Shown here piece after piece: positions 1 through 8,003 of a stretch of DNA of 64,000 bases; the first letter of the stretch is position 1, and each line of letters starts with the position of its first letter. This DNA is from Clostridium chauvoei (lineage in GTDB: Bacteria; Bacillota; Clostridia; Clostridiales; Clostridiaceae). The stretch lies in contig NZ_CP018624.1 in assembly GCF_002327185.1 (NCBI RefSeq), positions 992,001 to 1,056,000 of the forward strand, written 5' to 3'. Below the pieces are notes generated by a model, which searched no databases, was not told the origin of the DNA, and saw nothing but the letters and a program-made list of their open reading frames with translations. The position numbers were made by a program, and so were the translations under genes.

Positions 1-923
1 TAAAATCCAGGTATTTTATTAATTTCATTTCTTGTATACTTACAAAGTTCTATAGTTTTATCTAATAACGTAGAACCGTTAATAGCAATTTGTCTTCTAG
101 CGGTATCTAAGGAAGCCATTAATATATAAGAAGGAGAAGTTGTTTGAAGCAGATTTAGTATTTGCTTAACTCTTTTAGGATCAATATATTTACTTTTTAC
201 ATGAAGTAAAGAACCTTGTGTTAAAGAACCAATTATTTTATGGGTACTTTGAGCACAAATGTCAGCTCCAGCTTCAAGAGCTGATGTAGGTAGTTTGTTT
301 GAAAATGCTAAATGAGGTCCATGAGCTTCATCTACAATAAGTGGGATATTATAGCTATGAACTATATTAGCAATTTCTTTAATATCAGTTGCAACACCGT
401 AATATGTAGGGTTTATTATTAAAACAGCTTTAGCATCTTTATTTTCTTCTAAAGTTTTTTTTACAGTTTTAGGAGTTACTCCGTGAGCAATCCCTAATTT
501 TTTATCTAATTCTGGTTGCATAAATACTGGTACAGCACCACTTAGTATTATTCCAGCAGTAACAGATTTATGGACATTTCTAGGAACTATAATTTTATCT
601 CCATCAGTTACAGTTGACATAATCATAGCTTGTATAGCACCCGATGTTCCATGAATTGAGAAAAATGATGCATCAGCACCATAGGCATCAGCAGCTAATT
701 CTTGAGCTTTTTTTATAGGTCCTGTTGGATGATGTAAACTATCTACTGACTTAAAAACAGTAACATCTATTTTAAATGGATTTTCCCCAATGAAATTTTT
801 AAACTCCTCATCTATGCCTACGCCTTTTTTATGTCCAGGAACATGAAATGGTAAAGTATCATAATCTACATATTTTAGCAAGGCATTAAAAAGAGGAGTT
901 TCTTTTTGATTCATTTTATACAC
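1..923 (-). CDS. Orn/Lys/Arg decarboxylase family protein (3' part outside window)
   Basis: PLP-dependent fold-type I decarboxylase of the ornithine/lysine/arginine family, the group that makes polyamine precursors such as cadaverine, putrescine or agmatine. The minus-strand translation begins with a short stretch followed by FHVPGHKKG, has an IDVT segment and SIHGTSGAIQ. The PLP-lysine motif reads STHKIIGSLTQGS. The C-terminal part lies beyond base 1, so the substrate cannot be assigned. I prefer GTG at 921-923 because AGAAGG lies 8 nt before it; the ATG at 912-914 is in frame but 17 nt away. Roughly 307 residues are visible. The family is certain, the substrate is not. Confidence 0.85.
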   Translation of the reverse strand, partial: MYKMNQKETPLFNALLKYVDYDTLPFHVPGHKKGVGIDEEFKNFIGENPFKIDVTVFKSVDSLHHPTGPIKKAQELAADAYGADASFFSIHGTSGAIQAMIMSTVTDGDKIIVPRNVHKSVTAGIILSGAVPVFMQPELDKKLGIAHGVTPKTVKKTLEENKDAKAVLIINPTYYGVATDIKEIANIVHSYNIPLIVDEAHGPHLAFSNKLPTSALEAGADICAQSTHKIIGSLTQGSLLHVKSKYIDPKRVKQILNLLQTTSPSYILMASLDTARRQIAINGSTLLDKTIELCKYTRNEINKIPGF

Positions 924-1073
924 TATAGACACCTTCTTTCAATAATATTTTCTATTAATAAATATATTTTATGCAAGCATAAATATTATATTTTAACAAT
1001 ATTGATTATTTAATAAAATTCTTTAAAGGAAATAAAAATACAATAAGGTAAATAGATAAAATATGTATAAAAT

Positions 1074-1089
1074 TTTACTTTAAAGTAAA
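1074..1089. repeat. 16-bp perfect palindrome upstream of rplY
   Basis: TTTACTTTAAAGTAAA is fully self-complementary and lies about 50 bp before the L25/Ctc start. It could be an operator or simply AT-rich chance structure. Confidence 0.5.
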
Positions 1090-1139
1090 GAATACAAAAG
1101 AGAGTGTTAAAATACATAATTTTTAGGAGGTAATTATCT

Positions 1140-1745
1140 GTGACAAATTTAGAATTAAATAAGAGAGATAATAAAGTTTCAAATAGTGCTAAGAAAGCAA
1201 GAAGAAATGGAAAGGTCCCAGGTGTTTTATATGGAAAAACAATCAAGAGTTTAATGTTTGAAGTAGGAGAGTTAGAATTAGCAAGAGAAATAGCATGTGA
1301 AGGAGAACATGGTATATTAAATTTTAATTTAACCGGAGAAAATCATAAAGCATTAGTTAAGGATGTTCAAAGAGATCCAGTATCTCATAAAATAATACAT
1401 TTAGATTTAGAAGAATTACAAGGAAATCAAAATATAATATCTTCAGTACCAATTCATTATGTTGGAGAAGAGATATTAACTAAAAGAGGAATTGTTCTTC
1501 AAAAAGAAAGAGATAGTGTAAAGGTAGAATGTGCAGCTGATCTATTACCTAAATATTTAGAAGTTAAAGTAAATAGAGGGGGAGTAGGTTCAGTTTATAA
1601 GTTTGGAGATTTAGAAGTAGCATCTGAAATTTCAATAGTAGACGATTTAAATTCTGTAATAGCATCTATTAGCTATGAAAGAAAAACTGTAGCTGATGAT
1701 ATGGAAGCTGTAGTAGAATCAGAAGAAAAAGATCTAAATAAGTAA
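1140..1745 (+). CDS. rplY: 50S ribosomal protein L25 / general stress protein Ctc
   Basis: Long form (201 aa) of L25, the 5S rRNA-binding protein of the large subunit, called Ctc in Bacillus. The N-terminal L25 domain is marked by KARRNGKVPGVLYG and by HKIIHLDL; a C-terminal TL5-type beta domain follows and the tail is acidic. The start is GTG, placed about 10 nt after TAGGAGG. It stands alone, with the decarboxylase divergent upstream and pgm downstream after a 134-bp gap. The length matches the two-domain Ctc form rather than the short E. coli L25 of about 94 aa. Confidence 0.95.
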   Translation: MTNLELNKRDNKVSNSAKKARRNGKVPGVLYGKTIKSLMFEVGELELAREIACEGEHGILNFNLTGENHKALVKDVQRDPVSHKIIHLDLEELQGNQNIISSVPIHYVGEEILTKRGIVLQKERDSVKVECAADLLPKYLEVKVNRGGVGSVYKFGDLEVASEISIVDDLNSVIASISYERKTVADDMEAVVESEEKDLNK

Positions 1746-1772
1746 TAATTACTATATTTAAGTTATGATAGT

Positions 1773-1806
1773 AAGAGTTATAGCGATTTTTTTTGTTATA
1801 GCTCTT
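1773..1806 (+). terminator. hairpin after rplY
   Basis: AAGAGTTATAGC and GTTATAGCTCTT form a stem with two G-T pairs around a T-rich loop. The T-tract is in the loop rather than after the stem, so it is an atypical terminator candidate. Confidence 0.35.
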
Positions 1807-1879
1807 TATATTTTATGTTTAAATAGTTTATTATTTATTGTATAATAATATCTGATTATTAAATTAAGGAGGGGTATTT

Positions 1880-3607
1880 ATGTTATTTATGGAAAAATAC
1901 CAACATTGGTTAGATTCAACAATAGTTGATGAGGAAATTAAAGAAGAGTTAAGAAATATAAAAGATGAAAAAGAATTAGAAGATAGATTTTATAAAGAAC
2001 TTGACTTTGGTACTGGAGGATTAAGAGGAATAATTGGAGCAGGTAGTAATAGAATGAATATATATACTGTTTCAAAAGCAACTCAAGGATTTGCTAATTA
2101 TTTAAATGGAAGATTTGAAAATCCATCAGTTGCAATAGCTTATGATTCTAGAAATATGTCAAAAGAGTTTGCAAAATCAGCAGCTTTAACTCTTTGTGCA
2201 AATAACGTAAAGGTTTATCTTTTTGAAGATTTAAGACCTACACCGATGCTTTCATTTGCAACAAGATATTTAAATTGCTATGGTGGAATAGTTATAACTG
2301 CTTCACATAATCCAAAAGAATATAATGGATATAAAGTTTATGATGAATTTGGTGGACAAGTTACAGATGAAAAAGCAAATATAATCATAAATGAAGTTAA
2401 TAAAATAAAAGACTTTAACGAAATTAAGAATATGACAGAAGAAGAAGCTTTACATAAGCAATTATTAGTGTATATAGGTGAAGAAGTTGATAAAGCTTAT
2501 ATTGAATCTGTTAAAGGATTAAGTATAAGAACTAAGCTTGTTAAAGAAAAAGCTAATGAATTAAAAGTAATATATACTCCGATACATGGGTCTGGTAATG
2601 TTCCAGTAAGAAGAGTTTTAAAAGAACTTGGATATACTGGAGTTAAAGTTGTTAAGGAACAAGAAGCACCAGATGGAAATTTCCCAACAGCTTCATATCC
2701 AAACCCGGAAGAACCAGCTGTATTCAAATTAGCGTTAGATATGGCTAAAACAGAAAATCCAGATGTTATTTTTGCAACAGACCCAGATGCAGATAGAATA
2801 GGTGTTGTAGTTAAAGATAGTACAGGAGAATATAGAGTTTTAACTGGTAATCAAACAGGATTATTATTAACTCATTATATTTTAGATGCCCTAAAAGAAG
2901 AGGGTAAGCTACCAAAAGATGGAGTAATAATTAAAACTATAGTTACTACTGAAGGAGCTAGAAAGATAGCTGAAGATTATAATGTTGAGTTAATGGATGT
3001 ATTAACAGGATTCAAATATATAGGTGAAAAAATTAGAGAATTTAAAGAAGCAAAAAATAAAACATATCTTTTTGGATTTGAAGAAAGTTATGGATATTTA
3101 GCAGGAGATTTCGTAAGAGATAAGGACGCTGTTATTGCATCTATGTTAATAGCAGAAATGACTTTATTCTATAAAGAACAAGGAAAGAGTCTATATGATG
3201 GATTAATAGATTTATATGAAAAATATGGATACTTCAAAGAAAATTTAGTTTCATTTGGCTTAAAAGGAAAAGAAGGTCAAGAAAAAATAGCTAAGTGTAT
3301 AGATTCATTAAGAAATACTAAATTAACTGAAGTTAATGGCGTAAAAGTTAAAACTAAATTAGATTATAAATTAAGTATTGAAGAAGATGTGATTACAGGA
3401 GAAAAGAAAAATATAAATCTTCCAAAGTCTAATGTACTTAAGTTTATATTAGAAAATGGTTCATATTTTGTTATAAGACCATCAGGAACTGAGCCAAAAA
3501 TGAAAGCATATCTTGCTGTTAAGGGTAATAGCTTAAAGGGTGCAGAAGAAGATTTAGAAACATTTAAAGAAAATGTAGTTTCATTAATAAATGAAAAATT
3601 AGCATAA
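1880..3607 (+). CDS. pgm: phospho-sugar mutase (phosphoglucomutase/phosphomannomutase)
   Basis: Alpha-D-phosphohexomutase (575 aa) that interconverts hexose 1- and 6-phosphates, linking glycolysis to sugar nucleotides for wall polymers. The phosphoserine loop TASHNPKEYNGYK has Ser at about residue 142. The metal loop is DPDADR near residue 300, the sugar-binding loop GFEESYGY, and the phosphate-binding C-terminal loop RPSGTEPK. The length fits the PgcA-type Firmicute enzyme. ATG 1880 sits about 7 nt after GGAGG; a second in-frame ATG at 1889 is too far. Monocistronic, flanked by hairpins. Confidence 0.95.
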   Translation: MLFMEKYQHWLDSTIVDEEIKEELRNIKDEKELEDRFYKELDFGTGGLRGIIGAGSNRMNIYTVSKATQGFANYLNGRFENPSVAIAYDSRNMSKEFAKSAALTLCANNVKVYLFEDLRPTPMLSFATRYLNCYGGIVITASHNPKEYNGYKVYDEFGGQVTDEKANIIINEVNKIKDFNEIKNMTEEEALHKQLLVYIGEEVDKAYIESVKGLSIRTKLVKEKANELKVIYTPIHGSGNVPVRRVLKELGYTGVKVVKEQEAPDGNFPTASYPNPEEPAVFKLALDMAKTENPDVIFATDPDADRIGVVVKDSTGEYRVLTGNQTGLLLTHYILDALKEEGKLPKDGVIIKTIVTTEGARKIAEDYNVELMDVLTGFKYIGEKIREFKEAKNKTYLFGFEESYGYLAGDFVRDKDAVIASMLIAEMTLFYKEQGKSLYDGLIDLYEKYGYFKENLVSFGLKGKEGQEKIAKCIDSLRNTKLTEVNGVKVKTKLDYKLSIEEDVITGEKKNINLPKSNVLKFILENGSYFVIRPSGTEPKMKAYLAVKGNSLKGAEEDLETFKENVVSLINEKLA

Positions 3608-3615
3608 TAAACAGC

Positions 3616-3647
3616 AAGGAACTTAGAGATATCTGAGTTCCTTTTTA
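3616..3647 (+). terminator. intrinsic terminator after pgm
   Basis: AAGGAACTTAG pairs with CTGAGTTCCTT (one G-T pair) and is followed by TTTTT. Confidence 0.75.
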
Positions 3648-3717
3648 AATATAATCTTGAAAAAATATATTTATTAAGGTACTATGATAAGATAAGTAAA
3701 AGCAAGGAGGGTTTAAC

Positions 3718-4812
3718 TTGGATTACAATTCAGTATTTAAAGAGAAACTTGGTAAAATGTTATTTTTAGAAATAAATGAAGAAGGCTTTAAAAAAAGTAT
3801 TAGTATGCCTAGTTATGTAACTTTAAAAAATAAGGATTTATATATACCGGTATCCTCAGAATATGTTACAGAGAATGCAAATAATGAATTAAAGATGAAG
3901 AACTTACCTATATATTATTTTGTTGAAGGTATGTTTTTAGCATTAGGTGCAGATGAAAAATTAAGATTCAATGATGATTATGAAACAATTCTTACATATA
4001 TAAAAGATGCAGAGGTTTGTATAAAGAGTATAGTATCTAAAAAGATAAAAGAGGATAAATTAGTAGATGCGTATTTATTATTAAAAGGATTATATAAGTA
4101 TGCAAATGATTTAGATGTTATGAAGAAGCTATTATTAGTTGGAGAAACTATAAGAGAAAAAGATAATGGATTTAAGGGAATATTACTTTCAGATATAGAA
4201 TACTGTGAGAAGAAATTGTTAAAAATACCAGAGGCATATCTTTATAAGACTCTTATTTTAAAAGATGATGGAGACTTTAAAGCAGCAAGAGTTTCTATTA
4301 ATGAGTATATAAACCTTGGAGGGCCAGTTACTGAAGAAATAAATGTAATAATGGAAGATATAAGTAATATATCAGATTATGAACAAGCTATTGAATATTT
4401 AAAGGATGAGCCAGCTAAGTCTATAGGTATTTTATTAAATTTATCAGAAAAGTTTAATGATAATCCGTTAATATATTATTATTTAGGTGTAGCTTATAGA
4501 AAATTAGAAAACTATGAAAAAGCTATATACTATTTAAATGAAAGTATATCAAAGGAAAGTGGAATACTAGAGGTTGTAGTAGAACTTGGAGTAAATTATG
4601 CATGTATTAATGATTTTGAAACTGCTATAAAATATTTCAAAAAAGCTTTTGAAGCAACTAAGGAAGTTGAAATATGCACAAATATAGTAATGTGCTATAT
4701 TAATTTGAATAATATTGAACAAGCAAAATTACATTTAGATATAGCTAAAAAACTAGCTCCAGAAGATGAAATTGTAAAAGAATTAGAGATTATATTAAAA
4801 AAGCAAAGTTAA
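3718..4812 (+). CDS. tetratricopeptide-repeat protein, function unknown
   Basis: 364-residue soluble protein without signal peptide or membrane segment. The C-terminal half (about 230-360) shows TPR-like helical repeats, for example YYYLGVAYRKLENYEKAIYYLNESI and the following AINDFETAIKYFKKAF-type repeat. The N-terminal third matches no family I recognise. It is probably a protein-interaction scaffold. The start is TTG, about 9 nt after AAGGAGGG; no better in-frame start exists upstream. A terminator follows, so it is its own unit. Confidence 0.75.
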   Translation: MDYNSVFKEKLGKMLFLEINEEGFKKSISMPSYVTLKNKDLYIPVSSEYVTENANNELKMKNLPIYYFVEGMFLALGADEKLRFNDDYETILTYIKDAEVCIKSIVSKKIKEDKLVDAYLLLKGLYKYANDLDVMKKLLLVGETIREKDNGFKGILLSDIEYCEKKLLKIPEAYLYKTLILKDDGDFKAARVSINEYINLGGPVTEEINVIMEDISNISDYEQAIEYLKDEPAKSIGILLNLSEKFNDNPLIYYYLGVAYRKLENYEKAIYYLNESISKESGILEVVVELGVNYACINDFETAIKYFKKAFEATKEVEICTNIVMCYINLNNIEQAKLHLDIAKKLAPEDEIVKELEIILKKQS

Positions 4813-4824
4813 ATATGAAAAATC

Positions 4825-4857
4825 AAAAAGTAGTTAATTATTTTTAGCTACTTTTTT
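4825..4857 (+). terminator. intrinsic terminator after TPR gene
   Basis: AAAAAGTAG pairs with CTACTTTTT, ending in a T-tract. Confidence 0.75.
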
Positions 4858-4956
4858 GAATCTTGAAGTGGGATTTAAGTTAGGTATTTCAATGGAACAT
4901 TTAAAATATAAGTGAATACTATAAAATTATAGTATATCTAGGAGGATTAATTTTAA

Positions 4957-5187
4957 ATGAACGGATATGAACTAATTATGAAACTTCAAGAAAAGATGCA
5001 AGATCCAAGATTTGCAGAAAAGTTTAACAGAATACAAGCAGACCTTAATAATATACCAGGATTGCAACAGGAAGTAATGAGAATAGCACAAATAGATAAT
5101 GAAAGAAGTAGACAAAAGGCTATAGATAGATTGCCAGATAGAGCTAAAAGAGCAATGAAAGAAATACTTAAGATGTTAGATATGTAA
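4957..5187 (+). CDS. small conserved protein, function unknown
   Basis: 76-residue, highly charged, predicted all-helical protein with no membrane segment. It contains PRFAEKFNRIQADLN and a basic C-terminal helix DRLPDRAKRAMKEIL. I do not recognise a characterised family. It has a clear AGGAGG ribosome binding site 11 nt upstream and its own terminator, and codon use matches its neighbours, so it is very likely a real gene. Confidence 0.8.
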   Translation: MNGYELIMKLQEKMQDPRFAEKFNRIQADLNNIPGLQQEVMRIAQIDNERSRQKAIDRLPDRAKRAMKEILKMLDM

Positions 5188-5195
5188 TATAAATT

Positions 5196-5232
5196 AAAAA
5201 AGGTAGTTGTGAAAAAATATAACTACCTTTTT
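5196..5232 (+). terminator. intrinsic terminator
   Basis: AAAAAAGGTAGTT pairs with AACTACCTTTTT. Confidence 0.8.
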
Positions 5233-5245
5233 GTATAATTAAGTA

Positions 5246-5274
5246 TTGAAAAAAAATAGAAAATATTATATACT
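5246..5274 (+). promoter_or_regulatory. sigma-A-type promoter for queuosine-salvage operon
   Basis: TTGAAA (5246-5251), 17 bp spacer, TATACT (5269-5274). It lies about 45 bp upstream of the preQ1 riboswitch. Confidence 0.7.
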
Positions 5275-5319
5275 GATTAAGTATTTTAAAAACTAAATAA
5301 AAAGACCAGGTTAACCTGG

Positions 5320-5356
5320 GAGAGGTTCGTAACCATCCCTCTATAAAAAACTAGGA
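5320..5356 (+). ncRNA. preQ1-I riboswitch aptamer
   Basis: P1 is AGAGG (5321-5325) pairing with CCTCT (5338-5342). It is followed by the characteristic A-rich tail TATAAAAAACTA. The CC at 5333-5334 can pair with GG at 5354-5355 to make the P2 pseudoknot. This matches the class I preQ1 aptamer, which senses the queuosine precursor 7-aminomethyl-7-deazaguanine. Two terminators follow before the first gene. A 14-bp palindrome, CCAGGTTAACCTGG (5306-5319), directly abuts its 5' side and could form a competing hairpin. Confidence 0.9.
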
Positions 5357-5414
5357 ATATAATATGTATTTTTTTATACATATTTCTAATGAAATTATTC
5401 TAAGATTTTATAAG

Positions 5415-5448
5415 AGCCTCTAAGGATATTCCTTAGAGGCTTTATTTA
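5415..5448 (+). terminator. first terminator in riboswitch leader
   Basis: AGCCTCTAAGGA pairs with TCCTTAGAGGCT around a 3-nt loop, followed by a T-rich run. Its 5' arm contains CCTCT, which is complementary to the riboswitch P1 strand AGAGG, so aptamer folding and terminator folding could be mutually linked. Confidence 0.75.
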
Positions 5449-5480
5449 TAATAGTCTAATAATAAATAATTTTATATTTA

Positions 5481-5510
5481 AAAGGATGGTGTTGCCATCC
5501 TTTTTATTTT
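5481..5510 (+). terminator. second terminator in riboswitch leader
   Basis: AAAGGATGG pairs with CCATCCTTT, followed by TTTTATTTT. It lies just before the queK ribosome binding site, giving two terminators in series. Confidence 0.7.
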
Positions 5511-5532
5511 GTAATTAAAAAGGAATGGAGAA

Positions 5533-6510
5533 ATGTATATGAAAAAAAAGGTAATAATTGATTGTGATCCAGGTATTGATGATTCTTTAGCATTAATATT
5601 AGCATTAAATTCACAAGAATTAGAGATTTTAGGAATAACTATAGTTTCTGGAAATGTTAAAGCACAACAAGGTGCTAAAAATGCTTTAAAAGTATTAAAA
5701 CTTTTAGGAAGAGAAGATATTAAGGTATTTATAGGAGAGGAATATCCATTAGTTAGAGACCTTATTACAGCAGAAGATACTCATGGAGAAGATGGTCTTG
5801 GGGAAACTGGATATGAGGATGCAGATGGTGAAATTTATTATGGAGGAATTGATTTTATACTAGATAAGGCAAAAGAAGGGGATTTAAGTATAATAGCTTT
5901 AGGGCCCTTAACTAATTTAGCTAAGGCAATAGAAAAGGATAAAGATACATTTAATAATATTGTAGAAGTTGTATCTATGGGAGGAGCCTTTAAATCTCAT
6001 GGAAATTGTTCTCAAGTAGCAGAATTTAATTATTGGGTAGATCCCCATGGTGCTAAAAAGGTATTTGATGATATAGAGGTACCTTTTACTATGGTTGGGT
6101 TAGATGTTACAAGAGAAATAATATTAACACCTAACTATATAGAACTAATAAAACAAATAGGTGGTAGCGTAGCAGAATTTATAGTAAACATAACTAGATT
6201 CTATGTTGATTTTCATTGGAATCAAGAAAGAACATTAGGTTGTGTAATAAATGACCCATTAGCAGTTGCATATTTTATAGATAGAAGTTTATGCAAAGGC
6301 TTTACATCTTATGTGGATATGGTTACTGAAGGGGTAGCTATAGGACAAACATTAGTAGATGTAGGTGAATTTTATAAAAGAAATCATAATGTTTTAGTAC
6401 TAACAGAAGTAAATCCTAAAGATTTTATGAGATTCTTTTTAAATAGAGTTTTCAAAGATAATAAAAAAGATATAGACCTTATATTAAGTAATTCAAAATA
6501 TGGATTATAA
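5533..6510 (+). CDS. queK: nucleoside hydrolase, probable queuosine nucleosidase
   Basis: Inosine/uridine-preferring nucleoside hydrolase family, 325 aa. The N-terminal calcium/ribose-binding motif is IIDCDPGIDDSLAL and a conserved HGEDGLG loop follows. Family members cleave ribonucleosides to base plus ribose. Its place behind a preQ1-I riboswitch, with an ECF S-component and a radical SAM protein downstream, matches the QueK-QrtT-QueL salvage set described in Clostridioides difficile, so I infer it releases queuine from queuosine. ATG 5533 has AAAGGA 8 nt upstream; ATG 5539 has TGGAG 8 nt upstream and is an equally good start. A general purine/pyrimidine nucleosidase remains possible. Confidence 0.8.
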   Translation: MYMKKKVIIDCDPGIDDSLALILALNSQELEILGITIVSGNVKAQQGAKNALKVLKLLGREDIKVFIGEEYPLVRDLITAEDTHGEDGLGETGYEDADGEIYYGGIDFILDKAKEGDLSIIALGPLTNLAKAIEKDKDTFNNIVEVVSMGGAFKSHGNCSQVAEFNYWVDPHGAKKVFDDIEVPFTMVGLDVTREIILTPNYIELIKQIGGSVAEFIVNITRFYVDFHWNQERTLGCVINDPLAVAYFIDRSLCKGFTSYVDMVTEGVAIGQTLVDVGEFYKRNHNVLVLTEVNPKDFMRFFLNRVFKDNKKDIDLILSNSKYGL

Positions 6511-6533
6511 GTTTAAAAAGAAGGAGAATCAAA

Positions 6534-7094
6534 ATGAAAAAAAATGACTCATTTAAAATTATATTGATGTCTTTATGTGCAGCTTTTAACATAGTAGTTG
6601 GATTTTTAGTAGTTGGATTAAAGCTACCTATATATTTAGATACAATTGGAACTTTTTTTGCAGCATTTTTCTTTGGACCAATAGCAGGAATGATAACAGG
6701 TATAGCTACAGCTACAATTAGTGGGTTATCCTTTGATCCAGTATCATTATATTTTATACCAGTACAAGCAATAATAGGCTATATAGCAGGTAGCTTATAT
6801 AAAAAAGGTTTTTTCAAAGGGAAATTAATACCTGTAGGAATTATAATAGTAACTATAATATCATCTATTGTTGCTGCGACAATAGCAGCCTTTGTTTTTG
6901 GAGGAATAACATCTTCAGGTAGTTCACTTATAGTATTTTACTTAAAAGAAACAGGAGTAAATTTAGTAACAAGTGTATTTTCAACACAAATATTAACAGA
7001 CATTTTAGATAAAAGTATTTGTGTGATTTTAGTATTGACTATTTTAAAAGGAATACCTAATAGATTAAAAGATAAATATGAACTTTGCAAATAA
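6534..7094 (+). CDS. qrtT: ECF transporter S component, probable queuine/preQ1 uptake
   Basis: 186-residue integral membrane protein with about six hydrophobic segments: an N-terminal LMSLCAAFNIVVGF, then a Gly/Ala-rich FFGPIAGMITGIATATISG segment, and others. This is the layout of substrate-binding S components of energy-coupling factor transporters. No ATPase or T component is nearby, so it would share the global EcfA-A'-T module. Its position between the nucleosidase and the radical SAM gene under a preQ1 riboswitch points to a queuosine-precursor substrate. The specificity is inferred from context only. Confidence 0.75.
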   Translation: MKKNDSFKIILMSLCAAFNIVVGFLVVGLKLPIYLDTIGTFFAAFFFGPIAGMITGIATATISGLSFDPVSLYFIPVQAIIGYIAGSLYKKGFFKGKLIPVGIIIVTIISSIVAATIAAFVFGGITSSGSSLIVFYLKETGVNLVTSVFSTQILTDILDKSICVILVLTILKGIPNRLKDKYELCK

Positions 7095-7114
7095 TAAAGA
7101 GGGTTAAAAGTGAT

Positions 7115-7804
7115 ATGGAAAGATACAATAAAATTAGAGAAAAAAATAATAGAGAAATAGTATTATTAAAAGGATTTCCTTGTATATGGGGAAAATGTGC
7201 TTTTTGTGATTATATTCATGATAATGGAGAAAATGAAGAAGAGTTAATTAATATTAATAAGGAAATACTAGATAAAATAGATGGAGAGTTTGGAGTTTTA
7301 GAAGTAATTAATTCAGGAAGTTGTTTTGAGTTACCTAAAGAAACTTTAAAGTATATAAAAAAGATAATAGATGAAAAGGGTATTAAAAAGTTATTTTTAG
7401 AAAGTCATTGGTGTTATAGAAAGAGATTAGAAGAGATGAAGTCATTTTTCAATATTCCTATAGTCTTTAAGATAGGAGTAGAAACTTTTGATAATGATTT
7501 TAGAAATAAAGTTTTAAATAAAAATGCAAACTTTAAAAATGAAAAAGAAGTAAAAGAGTATTTTCAATCAGTTTGCATAATGGTCGGAATACAAGGTCAA
7601 ACAAAAGAAATGATAAAAAGAGATATAGAAATAATTTTAGAAAACTTTGATTATGCAACTATAAATGTATTTATAGAGAATTCTACAAATATAAAAAGAG
7701 ATGATGAGTTAATAAAATGGTTTTGTAAAGAATATAAGTTTTTAAATGAATATAAAACTATAGAAATACTTTATAATAATACTGATTTTGGAGTTGGAGA
7801 TTAA
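7115..7804 (+). CDS. queL: radical SAM protein, probable queuine lyase
   Basis: About 229 aa, predicted radical SAM enzyme. A cysteine cluster near the N-terminus reads CIWGKCAFCDY, that is C-X4-C-X2-C, one residue longer in the first gap than the classical C-X3-C-X2-C. It ends the riboswitch-controlled operon after nucleosidase and ECF genes. In C. difficile the analogous radical SAM enzyme converts queuine to preQ1, which TGT can then insert into tRNA; I infer the same role. The frame is open from a TTG at 7085 that overlaps qrtT, but ATG 7115, 11 nt after AGAGGG, is preferred. Followed by an AT-rich gap. Confidence 0.75.
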   Translation: MERYNKIREKNNREIVLLKGFPCIWGKCAFCDYIHDNGENEEELININKEILDKIDGEFGVLEVINSGSCFELPKETLKYIKKIIDEKGIKKLFLESHWCYRKRLEEMKSFFNIPIVFKIGVETFDNDFRNKVLNKNANFKNEKEVKEYFQSVCIMVGIQGQTKEMIKRDIEIILENFDYATINVFIENSTNIKRDDELIKWFCKEYKFLNEYKTIEILYNNTDFGVGD

Positions 7805-7950
7805 AACTAAAGCTAATAAATTATCTTCTTTTAAAAATTAAAAAAAAATTATATAATTTGGAAAAAAGTCTGTTGAAAAAAGAAAAAATTTAAATTTTTT
7901 ATAAAAAAACAGAATTTATTATCAAAATATATTTATATACGTAAGTTTTT

Positions 7951-7981
7951 AGTATATACTGTTATTAATTAAGTATATACT
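7951..7981. repeat. two identical 10-bp palindromes, 21 bp centre to centre
   Basis: AGTATATACT occurs at 7951-7960 and again at 7972-7981. Each copy is a perfect palindrome and both lie just upstream of the PRPP-synthetase-like gene. The 21-bp spacing is two helical turns, which suits a dimeric regulator; TATACT could also serve as a -10 element. Confidence 0.55.
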
Positions 7982-8003
7982 GAAGTGTAAAGGAGATAAG
8001 TAA

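Noticed and set aside
5533-6510. General inosine/uridine nucleosidase of routine salvage
   Set aside because: Possible by family, but the preQ1 riboswitch and the ECF and radical SAM partners make a queuosine role more likely.
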